Part shown: one piece after another, positions 23,601 to 35,224 of the stretch
Numbering within the stretch: position 1 is the stretch's first letter
How the letters are laid out: every line of letters begins with the position of its first letter
Source of the DNA: Tetrapyrgos nigripes
Taxonomy: Eukaryota; Basidiomycota; Agaricomycetes; Agaricales; Campanellaceae
Reading direction: 5' to 3'
NCBI GenBank assembly: GCA_013368315.1
Contig: JAACJM010000291.1
Span: 1 to 64,000, forward strand
Length of the DNA: 64,000 nt
Notes under the pieces: model-generated
Told to the model about the DNA's origin: nothing
The model's input: the letters and a program-made list of their open reading frames with translations, nothing else
The model's database searches: none
Position numbers and translations under genes: made by a program

Positions 23601-25134
23601 AAATTAGATTCCCGAAAGGCATTCACTCCTGTTCCTAGACCTAAAGATGCGAAGGTTATCACTACTCGATGGGTATACGCTCTCCGGTTAGATGGGAATG
23701 GGAAAATCACTGAACGAAGGGCGAGGCTAGTCGTTCGAGGGTATGACCAAGTCAAGGGTGTCCATTATGATGATACGTGGGCGATTGTTGCGAGGTACGA
23801 GTCGGAACGGTTCGCGATCGCGATTGCAGCATACGAGGGGTTAGATTTGTGGTCAGGAGATTTCACTGGCGCGTATCTTAATGCGAAGCCACAAGGAGTG
23901 AATTACTTAACGCTTCCTGATGGATTCCAGGATCGGTATTCCCTTCGTGATGGAAACGAGACCGTCTTACTCATGAACATCAACATTTACGGCTCGATGG
24001 ACGCTGGGAACAATTGGTTCAAGCTCCTTGACAAACGATATCGCGAAATGGGTTTCAAATCGAACCCTGCTGATCCATGTGTCAGGTACAGACGTACACC
24101 TCTCGGTAGCACAATTACGGTAACCTACACCGGCGATGTGACTGGAATTTCAACCACGGCTGAGGATGGGAAAAGGACGCGAAAGGAGATTGCTGAGCAG
24201 TTCGAGTTTAGGGATTATGGTGAACCTGATGTAGTGTTGGGCATGACTGTGCGTCTCTACAAAGATTCCAAGAACATCTCTCTCCATCAACGCCCACTGA
24301 TCAAAAAAAACGTTGGAACGATTTGGGATGATGGACTGTGCTCCGAAATACACCCCTTTATCTCCAGGAGTCGATTTCATTGATAGTCAACCTCAACCTA
24401 TCCCGACGGACGATAAACTCTTCATGATGGACAAGAACTATTACAGTTTAGTCGGTGCCTTGAATCACGTTTGTCAAGGAACACGTCCAGACATCACATT
24501 CTCTGTCTCATTGCTGCAGAGATACTCCAGTGATCCTAGACCCATCCATTGGGCATCAGCTCTACACCTCCTCGCATATCTGAAGACTACCGCCAGTTAC
24601 CAGATAACTTACCGTCATCGGGATAACCTCAGCATACCAGATGGGATAAAACCTATTGGTTTCGCAGATGCTTCGCACTCGGACATCAAAGAGGAAAACG
24701 GATTAGCGACTCGGAAATCAACTATGGGATATGTATTCATGGTTGCGGGAGGTGCTGTATCGTGGTCATCGTCAAAGCAGAGGGTAGTTGCCCTATCGAC
24801 TACTGAAGCGGAGTATCTTTCAATGGTTCATGCAGGGAAACAGGCTGAGTGGATGTGGAAGTGGTTAAATGGAGTGGAGATGAGACGAGATTATCCTTTC
24901 ATTATCAATGTCGACAATACCAGCTCAATCTCGCTTACCGAAGCTACTACCAAGCATGGCCGAACCAAGCATTTCGATACAGCATGGGCATGGATTAGAG
25001 ATGCAGTTCGTGAGGGGGAGTTGGAATTTCGGTATATTCCATCTACTGACAATATTGCTGATATTATGACGAAATCCCTCAGTCGTCCATTGGTTGAGAA
25101 GTTTGTCAAAGAGCTGGGTATTACGGTTGGTTAG
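20649..25134 (+). pseudogene. copia B Gag-Pol (one frameshift, RT active site altered)
   Basis: The first frame (20649-24383, 1244 residues) has Gag with an unusual CX4CX4HX4C knuckle from residue 306, protease DSGATHH at about 386, and an integrase core with D605, D649 and E685 (exactly 35 residues between the last two). The reverse transcriptase follows (WALRL-type start, SGDFTGAYLNA, IYGSMDAGNNW) and reads YTGD at 1160-1163 where the family has YxDD, so a catalytic aspartate is glycine. At an A8 run (24303-24310) the frame shifts; with seven A it would continue into 24313-25134, which holds the rest of RT and RNase H (STTEAEY, DNTSSISL, TKHFDTAWAWIRD). The intact LTRs and the single slip suggest recent damage or a base-call error in the homopolymer. 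Confidence 0.9.
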
Positions 25135-25158
25135 AAGAATCTAGGGACTCAGGGGGAG

Positions 25159-25535
25159 TGTCGAGAATGAGAGTCCCTAGTTAGGGGCTATTTCCTATTG
25201 TGGCGTATCCGCCTTTCTTTTTCCTAATTTCTTTTCCTTTGATCCTCTAAACTCCAAGGTACCCTGACCCGGGTTCAACACCCGGCTTATATATACCTAC
25301 AATTCTCGTATCTGACACCCCAGTCGTTTCACCATCTTCGTGTGAACTCCTGGGGTGTGTATCTGACTTTCAATTCTCATATCAATACTTAACTGATTAT
25401 ATTCGTATTTACTACAGTACGCTCGTACTAATACGTACTCGCTATCTTACAGGTACTGTAGTAATCCAAGTCGTTTCACCATCTTCGTGTGAACTCCTGG
25501 GTACGCTCGTACTAATACGTACTCGCTATCTTACA
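25159..25535 (+). repeat. 3' LTR of copia B
   Basis: It appears identical to 20196-20572, is preceded by AGGGGGAG, and is followed by the target duplication ATTGT. Confidence 0.93.
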
Positions 25536-25540
25536 ATTGT

Positions 25541-25663
25541 TCTGAAAAATATGTGTTTGTAATACTCCTGTAATGTAAGGTGTATTACTTATTGAATGAC
25601 TTGTAGTAAGGCTGCTGTAATACCCCTGTATGGCAGTGTATTTACAGGAATTTACTTCCAGTG
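25541..25663. repeat. Palindromic MITE, right part
   Basis: It continues the fold-back element interrupted at 20195 and is complementary to 19757-19880, ending TTCCAGTG. Confidence 0.8.
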
Positions 25664-28600
25664 CCAGCCATGCATTATGGCTTGCTTCCTCTTCCCTATT
25701 CAAGGCCCTTTCACTTATCCCCCTTATGTCCCCATCTCTGAGTTCCCGCAAATCATCCTCCCAATCCCCAGAGCCCTGTAGTTTCAAAAGGGCGTTTCTT
25801 GCCTGGTAGTACCGAATCTTTCAGCTATGAATGCGTATGTCAATTTGCTGAAGAATGCCACCGGCTCAAGTACTTTCTATCTGCCCTCCCAGATTGCGCA
25901 TCTTGAACTGTGTAGCAATAGTTCATGCTCTGAGTCCATCCCGAACCCCTTCAAGGGCATCCCACACCTCACAATCCCTCATTCTCACCTCAATTTCTGG
26001 TAAGTCCCCCAAACAGGCTCTAGCATGAGCACTGGCCGTTCAACAGTCGGACAGCAAAAAGAGTGGAAACTTCTCCACATGTGCCATATCCAGATCATTG
26101 ATCCGCTCCATGTCAGTCAGGCTAAGAACGTCAGCTAGCCCAGGCAGCAGTAATCATTGAAGAGCACGAAAATGAAATATGTGTTTGAGCAGTGAGGATC
26201 GCCTCCACAGCAGTTCTAACTGTTGTGTTGGCATAAGTCCCTGATTTGTAGTTGTGAACAAGGCAAGATTTCACCTGCAAAAAGAGATCAGCAGATAAAC
26301 TCACCCAGATGAATATTTGGTCATACATACTGAGATTCCTGGAGCTCTATACCAGTTGTGATAAATCTTTGTGGGCTGCTAGGATATTTCAGACCTGCAC
26401 CACTTTTGATGTGTGCTGTTTCCTCTGCTTCCATCTCCAATTGAACAGCTTTAAACTGGTCCTTTGCATCACCTAACATGACACATTTTAGTTCATTTTC
26501 TCACATCAAAGGATAGTACTCACCTGTGTTCTCACCCTCATATGGACACAGGCATGCCTTATTCTTCTCCCAAGCAATCACATCCTGTTCCCATTCATCC
26601 AAAAGCGCTCTTCCCAGATTTCAGGCCAGACCTTCATCAAATCGATGAAAATCCTCATAGAACTGGTCAAATTCTTTGCAGGCAAGGACCCTGTCTGGAA
26701 GCCAGATCAGTGGTCAAGTCAATGAGATTCCTATGTGATTACATACTGAGATTCTCCCTTGTTAGATAGTTATGAAATCTGAAGATATTGTCAAGCGTCT
26801 GAGCCCGAGCTCCCAGTCCCATCTCCTTAGTCTGTGCAGCTGCCTTATTGGTCAATGACCATCCTTCCTATATAACTTCACCATGTGTCTCGCCACATCC
26901 TGACATGTAATTGAAGTTGAACTGAGCATGGCCCTTTACCTGGTGGGCCCTTAGAAATTTGATGCCAGTTTCGGTGAACTTGAGCCTAAAAGTTGGATCC
27001 AAGTCGACCATACGCTGCCAGAAATTGGTACTCCATTGGCATGTGATATTGTAAGAGATCACAAGGCACAGATATTCCGTCTCTTGAACTGTGCACCAAA
27101 AGACAAAATCTACATTGCAGTATCTGTGCAAATCAGTAAGTCATTGATGATATGTAAGTGTAGCAATGTCAACCAAGTACGTACCTTTCCCCTTTCTGTA
27201 GATCTCCAAGACCTGAAGGCTGCCACATCTGATGCCAGCCACAGCAAACCCCGGCCATGCCACTGACATGGAGGCCTACCACATTCTTGATGTTTGACAA
27301 TGTCACTGCCTGGAATCCAGAGCAATTGCTCATCTTCAAAAATCAAGGGAATCAGTAGGGGCAATATTTAGAATAAGATGTACATACATCCTCCTGATCA
27401 ACATACTTGAGGATATGCTGCTTCTAGGGAGAGCTAGGACAAAGATATGCAAAGCCGTCACCCAGAAATGGACTTTTCTTTTTGTCTGATACAATGCAAT
27501 TACGCAAGCAAAAGTTGGCATCTAGAGCCAGGAACAGGGCATGGAGAGACCTAGGTCAGTATATGAATGTTGACTCACATGAAAAAATAAGACCTCTGAC
27601 TTACTGAAGTTCAGGATCAGCAAGCTTCCAATCAGGGGGCAGATTTTTGTCAGGTAGTGGGCATGCTGGGCACTCCATAGCCAGCTCTCCCAACAATGAT
27701 TCCAGACTGTGCATGACCTCAGCCACCTCACTTACACATTTTTAGATGTCTCCATTCGATCTTGACTCACAGAAAGGCATGGTAACGATCCTTTGAAGAA
27801 ATAAGCACATTCAGCAGATGAGTAAACCACTTAGTACTGACTTTTGGCTCTTTCCTTTGATGTTCTTTTGTCATTAAGTGGAGTGCACAGTAATAGTCAT
27901 AGGCTGGTAATTTGCCAAGGCAGTTGAGGTGCTGGAACTGCTGCAAACACACAAACATCATGGGTGTTGCAGGATACCACAAAATCTGCATGAGCTGAGT
28001 GTGATGTTCAGTACTTCCTGAACAGTGACAGAAGTCCACTCCAACAGTATGGATACCATTGGTGTGGACAACTGTAAAATTGTGATGAGCAGAATGAGTA
28101 TTGACATATCGAGAGCCTGGCTTGTGACCCAGCTCAACTCACAAGCCCAGGTCGTACAGATTTGCACCCTCAAAGAATTTCCCATTCCAGACCTTGAACA
28201 GGCATTAATATATATCCAGTCAGTATACATATACTGGACTCACCTCCAACCAATGAAGTGGCAAATGAGCATGTGTCAACGCAATACAGGTCTTGCATAA
28301 CAAACCTCCACCCACACACTCATCATCTGCACATCAATACGTGCCTATGGCCTGACATCCACTGCCACAACATAATTCATCCATCTCACGTCGTCCCTCT
28401 ACCCAGAGCATGTCCTCCAAATAATCATCCTAAAATTGCATCCATGCTTGAAGTGGATTATCCTGCATGTCATAAGTATATACATACCTATAGACATATG
28501 CAAGAATACTCACTGAATGAATGTTGTAGTCCTGCTTGTTAACGCAGATTTGAGCACACTCCAAAGATTCTGCAGTGCTAAGCTCTTGTAGGGGTGTGTC

Positions 28601-28930
28601 ATCTGAGACAGCATTTTCGGGTGACCAGAAAAATGAGAACTCCTCTTCTGGTGCATTATTTTCCAGATCAAAGTTGCTACTACATGGGAATTCATTCTGT
28701 TCATCGTCCAACTAAGAGTCAGAAATAGGCTGAGAGGATGCTAGAAGATCCTCAGTAGAGAGATGGGTGGTTGTATAATCCAAGTGTCACTTCCCTGCTT
28801 TGGACAGCCCAAATGTGGTGCTTGTGGCCTTGGGGGTAGTCCAGAACCCTGACTTTGTTGCTCGTTTGCACTTTTTTTGGTGATGACATGAGGAGTGCTG
28901 GACTCTACGATGCAGCATAGTCACATACAT
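25664..28930 (-). pseudogene. KDZ transposase with CxC-type cysteine cluster (decayed)
   Basis: Read from about 28920 downward: basic N-terminus (HRRVQHSSCHHQKKCKRAT), DNPLQAWMQF, a cysteine cluster with C-x-x-C pairs ending LCKTCIALTHAHLPFHWLE, VWNGKFFEGANLYDLGL, CPACPLPDKNLPPDWKL, LFLALDANFCLR, LVISYNITCQWSTNFWQRM, VKGHAQFNFNYMSGCGETHGE, then QARNALLKLQGSGDWEDDL and ELRDGDIRGISERALN. This order is that of KDZ (Kyakuja-Dileera-Zisupton) transposases of mushroom genomes. Introns separate several pieces, and stops (often TGA or TAG at former arginine or glutamine codons) break it. The C-terminus is at 19408-19756. It would have been a cut-and-paste transposase. Confidence 0.85.
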
Positions 28931-29218
28931 ATATGGTTCTAGATTGCTATAAGATATTAGGCTAATCGGATTCCGATTCATCAGTGAGAATCAAAATTGG
29001 CTGTTTGGATGGCCAACGCAATGACGATGCTATCATTTCCGGTTCTGGGAGCCACTCCTGCAACTCAGCAGTTCCTTCAATGTCTTTGTCCCATGACTCT
29101 TTGATCATGCTGCAGTCACTGTCAAGAGAAATATGGGAGGTTGCTCTGACCATCCAGAGCCTGTTATCACTGAAGAAGCGAATCATAATTATGCTATTCT
29201 GAACATGAAGTAATCTAC

Positions 29219-29962
29219 CTACAGAGTGTGGAATTTTGGAAGAACAGCGAGCTCTGGAGACATGGCTGAATAAGTCATGATAACCTCAGCTTCATCAACC
29301 ACAAATGCTATGTCCCCTTGGAAACCAGGTGCGGTGTAGGAAAACAAAAGATTGGATTTTACTGGATCTCCACACACATGCAGCGATTGTATTCTGGTAA
29401 CACAGCCACTCTTCACTGCAGCATACTCCTCAAGAGCCTCCTCAAAGGTTGAGTATGCCTTCCTGAATGCATCCTTGACACCAAGCACCAAGGTATCAGC
29501 AATTGCCCTACAAGTTGGGTATGAGCACAACAGATATCGAGATACATTCATTGGTGTACTCACGAATGCACAAAAAAATCCTATGCAGGCTCCACAATAA
29601 ACAACGATGCATCTTGACTCCAAAGAACCTGGCCACTGATCAAAGATTTCCTCAGGAGAGGGAGGTGTCTTCCAGGCATAGTAGACTTGAACGAGATTTC
29701 CTGCCTGCATTGCAGGACCATGGGATTCAGATGGATTGGAGGTCTCGACCACTGATTGTTGCACCTGCAGGGTTCTTGCCAAGGTCATACCCAGCTCAGG
29801 TGCTTCAGGTGTCATGAGTATAAGGTTGTTACTGTCTACTAATTCAACCCGAATACTGTGCGCAAGCCTGAGGATGGAGATCATCAGGGCTGGCAATGAC
29901 ATCAGTATCAGTGAGCAGCTGAGGAGTTCAGGATTCAGAATAATTTGCTGGGGTGCTGCCAT
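29219..29962 (-). pseudogene. Protein with possible RNase H1 N-terminal (viroplasmin-like) domain
   Basis: The open frame begins MAAPQQIILNP. A GTGAGT...TTGTAG intron of about 55 bp joins CIGFFCAF to RAIADTLVLGV, giving an arrangement (YYAW ... GVKDAFRKAYSTFEEALEEY ... GCVTRI) that resembles the RNase H1 N-terminal domain, a small RNA:DNA-hybrid-binding fold common in large mushroom families. The match rests on pattern (aromatics, GV, Y-T-x-EEA, G-V), not on a catalytic motif. No RNase H catalytic domain follows. It may be the end of the gene whose start lies near 31310. Status is uncertain; neighbouring frames are decayed. Confidence 0.4.
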
Positions 29963-30504
29963 GATGGTAGCAGTCAGTCAGAGCGAAGTTCAAATTCTAG
30001 AACTCATACATATTGGCACCTCATGTCTACTTCTTGGTATCACCTAAGATCCACTGCAGTTGCACTGGTACTGACAAGCAATGTCATAAACCAGAAGAAT
30101 AGCTGTATTTACGGGTTCCGGAAGAAAAATTTGACTTCTGCAGCCAAATATGAGCTGAGTGAGAACAGCGCTTTGATCAGATCCACTTCCCTTTCTCCTT
30201 TGAGCAACAGCAGATATCCTTGATCAGGGTCAAATCTTCCACCTGTTGGTGCGTAAGGCTGATTGCTATCTCCTGGTCTGCCTTTCAGGCCTGAGCTTTC
30301 CATATCCTAAGAAAGTACATGAAAGACAGTACACAAATGATCATTAACAATGGTGTGCACACAAAGTACAATGAACGACACATCCCTTGGGTATAGTCAA
30401 TGCAGAGGAGTGTAATAAGGTGCTGGAGATGATGATGGACAGTTAAAAAACGATTTAAGACTGCCCATCATGTACATTGTTGTTATATACGAAGAGGATA
30501 TCTA

Positions 30505-31310
30505 CTTAGCCCCTATCTGCCCTAGTGAGACTTTAAATCTATCTGGTACTGAAGCCCTCCATGCTTGTGCAAGTGGACAAGCTCATCAAGACTGACCATA
30601 CAAGTGGCCTGCATGTCATCAACCCAGATAATGTACTTCTGCACCTCATTAGTCCAATGCTCAAGTTGTTTCCATCCTTTAGAGACCCCTTCCCATGAAT
30701 AGACTATGCTCCCCATTTTTTTGAAGTCATCATACACCCTGTTGAATACTGTTGCACTTTCCAGGAGAATGTTCTGTGAGGTGTGGTTATTGCTTATGTG
30801 CTTGTTGTAGAGCATTTTGAACCATTTGAACAGCGTCGGTTTGAGTTGAGCCACTAATTTCTCATAGTGAGTTTCTGCTTGCCTGAGGATCTTGGTGCTA
30901 TTTCATGTAGCTGAGTGTCTGTCAAACCATGCCAAAATATATATGGATGTACCTTCAACAAGGAAGAACGTCAAGTAAGCACATTTCCAGAACAGTAAAC
31001 TGAGGAGGGTGGAGATGCACCTAGCTTGAGGATTGCTCTCAGATACTTTGAGTGCTGCCTTTATAGTTTGTCTCTGCTGTTCCACCTCCCTGAGCTTCTG
31101 TGCAGCTGCCTTTTGGCACATCTTATCGTATGTTTTGCATCAGGTGTCATTGATGGTAGTGGCATACCTGTAATAAAGATATGTAGGTCAGTCCTTGAGG
31201 AGCACCAAAATAGTCGGAGAACACACTTGGCATAGTGTTTGGCACTTTTGGCTTGATTTGCAGCCAGACATTCTTCCCTGGTATTGTAGAGTTTGGGGCA
31301 AGGCATGACA
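30505..31310 (-). pseudogene. Unrecognised gene with KLYNTREE...SAKHY start and coiled coil
   Basis: Minus-strand pieces read PKLYNTREE with AANQAKSAKHYAKC, then MCQKAAAQKLREVEQQRQ (coiled-coil-like), then a helical region KWFKMLYNKHISN ... SKGWKQLEHWTNEVQ, ending at about 30522. Many uncharacterised agaricomycete proteins start with a very similar basic PKLYxTxEE..AANRxKSxxxY stretch. Here C and Q stand where that family has R (REEC, ANQ), which fits CpG decay. Function unknown. Confidence 0.45.
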
Positions 31311-32689
31311 GTTCCGCCACAAAAGCATTAAACTAGTACCAACATTCTTGGTTTTGTCTGACTTTCTCATTTGCTCATACTCCGTTGTCAAAAATTTATT
31401 GTTAGTATTTTCAGGTGCGCACATTCCAATTCTGTCATTTTCTAAGCCATATACTGTTTGAGTGAGGCTCTGAAGATGCAGTCAAGTGCTGCAGCTCATC
31501 AGTGCCCTATGCCTCACTGCTGAGATGTGGCCAATGTATATGAGCAGTTGCTGGCTAGTCTACCCAGCCCATCATCAAACTTACTGGCTGGTCCAGGCCT
31601 GCCATCAAACTTGCTGAACCAGTATTATAGAAGACATGTGTTGGTACTGCAATGATCTCTCTCATTTGTTGCAAATCTTCTTGAAGTTCCTGCCTCTCTC
31701 ACTCTTCTCCTTACAGCCCTTGCTTGCCGAGTGTCTCTTCTTGTGGTTCACTTAGCATGGACATTGTTGGCTCTGATAACGACAAGCATGCTCGTACTTT
31801 TGACGGAGAACAGGTTGAGATCGTGACAGATATCTTTGACATACACTGCCCTCATTTCTGGGACTTTGCTGCCAATGGAATTGGTGCTATTCCTTCGTGC
31901 ATTTGTGCTCTTTTTCTGTTTTTATTCTTCTGTTGAGTATGCTGGATATAGTGACGAGATGATCTCTTGTGAATTCTGGGTTCCCAATATTCCTCCTGGG
32001 CGAAGTGAAGGCCAGGATTGGATGCGAAGATATCTTTCAACTATGTTAAGTCCACCAACAGCTGCAGAAGACTATGGTTGAGCCCATGACTATATGGATC
32101 TGGAGTTCACTCAGCTTTTTGGAAAAGCGTTCAAGTGTTGCAGCGACATTCGTGATAGTTCTTACTCCTGGTATGATCCTCCATCTGGGGCTGGGCTGCT
32201 CCCAGGAGGTCCATTGGGTCCTGAAAAATGGAGTCATATCAATGGTGCGCCAATTTACAGCTCATTTTTTTTCAACTAAGAATTGTGTCCCCAGCACAAC
32301 GCTGTAAAGAATATGGGCCTGACCCCAGCTTCACAGGTCATGAGGTGGAGACCCGTCACCTCATCTATATCCCTATCGCACAAAGCAAACTTGACAAGCT
32401 CATGCACCTTGAGTTTTTTGTTATCGTACTCACCAGGGCTTACGCTTTGGAAACTGATGTTATCCTTTGGAAGGACTTGCTTCAATGCATGCAGGATGCC
32501 AATCAACGTCACATAGAGGTAGACATGGAGGTGAAAGCATTGAAAGAGATCACTAAAGATTTGTTCTATCTCACAGTCATTGCCTTGATTATCTGTAAGG
32601 AGTAGCAGAATTGGTGTATAGATATGGGTGTATGTACAGACGCTGGAAACTTGTGGCTTGCAGTGCACACACATACTTCTCATTCATAT
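31311..32689. other. CpG-poor decayed sequence, no family recognised
   Basis: Open stretches on the plus strand around 31750-32600 (for example WYDPPSGAGLLPGGPLGP near 32166) look like exon debris of one gene but match nothing I know. No transposon ends are seen. Confidence 0.4.
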
Positions 32690-33400
32690 TGTCAGAATAA
32701 TCCCTCACTCAGAATTTCTCTCCAATGATGAGCTAACCTGTCAGTTGATTCACAGGTACATATATACATAGCAAATTGATGTACAAATGCAAGTATGTCT
32801 GATCCGTATGTCGGACTGATGCTAGTTTGACAATCAGAAACACCTTCTGCATCTGATATATCGAAGATCTGCTCATTCAAGCCGGCAATAACTCTTATTT
32901 CATTTAGCAGTAGGGCTGGTCCCAGATATAGATATGGTGCTGATGGTTGAATGGAGTTCTCCCTCTGGGGCCAAGCCACCTAATCTCAGCTCTGAGGCAT
33001 GCACTGCTAAATTTCTCAGAATTTATCTCCAACAATGAACTAACATGTTGGCTGACTCACTGGTACCAGTACATATGTAGATAACGAATCGATGTACAAA
33101 TGCAGATAGTCTGACTGTATGCCAGACCAACCCTAAATTTTACAATCAGAAACACCTGCATCTGATAATGATATATGGATTATGGAAGATCTACACAATT
33201 GTACAAATGCAGATAGTCTGACCGTATGTTGGACCAACCCAAAATTTTACAATCAGAAACACCTGCATCCAATAATGATATATGGATTATGGAAGATTTG
33301 TGCAATCGCTGCTAGGGCAGATCCCAGACTGAGATATAGATATGGTGCCAATGGTTGAATGAAGTTCTGCCTCTGGGGCCAAGCCCTCTGATGCGTAAAC
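32690..33400. repeat. Three degenerate direct repeats
   Basis: A block with TTTACAATCAGAAACACC, CTGATAATGATATATGG and GATGTACAAATGC recurs three times (about 32750-32900, 33075-33190, 33195-33300). The outer copies also share ATATAGATATGGTGC...GGTTGAATG and TCTGGGGCCAAGCC. Non-coding. Confidence 0.75.
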
Positions 33401-33872
33401 GTTCCTATATACGTCCCACATGGTATCTAATATGCTGGGGCATATGATTAATTCCAGTGGCCATTGACATTTGTCGGTAATTTGGAAATACCTATATTGT
33501 TCATTGGTAATTCAGAAGTATAGCTATAGTGTATGCTGGATATGAATGTCTCCTCTCCATCGTTCAGATTCCTTGCAATGGAGAGCAAACTGAGAGATTT
33601 TGACTGTATTAGTGCTGATATACATATACAGGCTGGCATCTATATACCAGTTTATGGATGTTTTGACACTATACTCTCTTCAAGTGCTGTTGTAGAATGT
33701 GTGTGTGGACATGAGGATTATTGGAAACATTGTGCAACCACCAGTAAAAGGACGTTCTCCATTCTCGAAGGTTCTGGAGCTTTGGGTTATGGTGTGGGAA
33801 GGAACCCTGTGACATGCACGTTACCATATCTTTTTGATTTCTCCAAGTCTTAGTCTGAGACATATACCTCCC
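33401..33872. other. No gene recognised
   Basis: There is a 106-residue open frame at 33533-33853 with no family features. It may be the 5' region of the following gene. Confidence 0.35.
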
Positions 33873-35224
33873 ATGACAAAAGGCAAGAATCCCAAGGACA
33901 AATTGGCACCTGGATGTGCAGGTTGGTGGAACGATGAAACTGGTGAACTGAAAGCCTTCCTCGATGCATACTGGGAACACTGGCACAAGTGTAAAACACT
34001 GAATATGAGGGCCCTGTTCTACGACTGGATGTGCAACAAGCTCTTCTTAAAATTTGGTGATCCACCAGGTGTGTAATTTAGAGCCCAAGACTCCCATGAT
34101 CTGATCGCTAACTCATTGTTGCGAGTAGTACTGTCCCCATCTGAACATAAACACTGGGTGCAAACACTTGTAATTCCTTGGATATACAGAGGAATTACAT
34201 AAGACTTACACTGGTATACTCAATATGTAAGTCCACTTGACTTACTGAAGTATTACCAGAGACCAAGAAAAATAGAACAATTATATATGACTATTGTAAG
34301 GCATGAAGTCTCACAGTGGTCCTTGGTAATACTTCAGTAAGTCAAGTGGACTTACATATTGAGTGTACTAGTGTAAGTCTTGTGTAATTCCTCTGTATAT
34401 CCAAGGAATTACAAGTGTTTGCACTCAGTGAAACGATTCAAGAAGTCTCCTGCCTCCACTGTCACCAAGCCTGCTGCAGATAGCACTCAACCCACACCCT
34501 CCAAGGACCAAGGTGTAGATTCTCAGGCACTGCCATCATCATCCGCTCAGCAGAACGTACCTTTGTCGTCATCCACTTCAAGGGGACCAAAGGACCCTTC
34601 CTCATCTCTGACCCCTTTCCACTTGCTCATTCCGGAGGCCATCAGCGCTGTGCCAGCCAGCGAATTGGAATCGATGTCTGCAGTGCTTCAGGAGATCATT
34701 GATGGCAAACTCAACGTCAACGATGGGGCTACCAAGCTAAAAAAGAATGCTGAGCATGCAGGGCATCACTATGACAGTGACTATGCAGCAAACCTTATCA
34801 TCCTGGCTGCTGAATTCTACACGTGGACAATACTACAGTTGTTCATTGACAATGCCACTGGCTATAGCCTCCAGAGGGTCGAAGAGGAGATGAAGAAGTT
34901 GTGGGGAGATTATTGGGAGCATTCTGGTATTACTTGGGAGAATGAGTGGAGCAAGATACAGTTCTGCGAGCCAGACATGCCAGAATATGTGGATGTGTGT
35001 GCTTGGGTCGTTGAGAGACGAGAGGCTGCTGGGGGCCGAGTCAATGCTGCAATGCAGGGAGAAGACATATGTGCTGTAGGAACAGAGGAAGACGAAGAGG
35101 AAAAGTCTGGGAAGGGTAAAGAGCAGGTGAAGAGTGACACCTGGAAGATCAGCAAGGTGAATGCAGACTTTGCGGCACTGGACCTAGAGGAGGTATCAAC
35201 TGAGGATGTGAAGAAGGCGTATGG
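33873..35224 (+). pseudogene. Unrecognised fungal gene split by a MITE and fused to gypsy pol
   Basis: The first part (33873-34150) reads KLAPGCAGWWNDETGELKAF, LDAYWEHWHKC and FYDWMCNKLFLKFGDPP. It is interrupted by a 279-bp palindromic MITE and resumes at 34431 with a Ser/Pro-rich linker, then an ordered helical region (FHLLIPEAISAVPASELESM to VDVCAWVVERREAAGG) and an acidic tail. It passes without a clear break into gypsy RT sequence near 35225, in another frame. Aromatic-rich starts of this type are common in uncharacterised agaricomycete proteins. It could also be an unusual gypsy Gag, though no zinc knuckle or protease motif is present. Confidence 0.4.
34152..34430. repeat. Second palindromic MITE
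   Basis: It starts CACTGGGTGCAAACACTTG and ends with the complement CAAGTGTTTGCACTCAGTG. About 110 bp on each side pair with each other, leaving a short AT-rich loop near 34270-34300. The family is different from the MITE at 19757. It sits inside an otherwise continuous open frame. A clear target duplication is not visible beyond AAA. Confidence 0.85.

Larger units (their letters stand above)
20196..25535 (+). mobile_element. Ty1/copia LTR retrotransposon B (young)
   Basis: Two 377-bp LTRs (20196-20572 and 25159-25535) begin TG and end CA and look identical throughout. The 5-bp target duplication ATTGT flanks the element (20191-20195 and 25536-25540). It has an initiator-tRNA primer site directly after the 5' LTR and a purine tract AGGGGGAG directly before the 3' LTR. 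The element is full length, and identical LTRs mean recent insertion. Two point defects in pol suggest it was mobilised with help, or that it has just died. Confidence 0.95.

Noticed and set aside
24303..24310. Programmed frameshift at the A8 run of copia B
   Set aside because: It lies in the middle of the RT/RNase H region, where copia elements do not shift. One missing base restores the frame, so an indel or base-call error is more likely.
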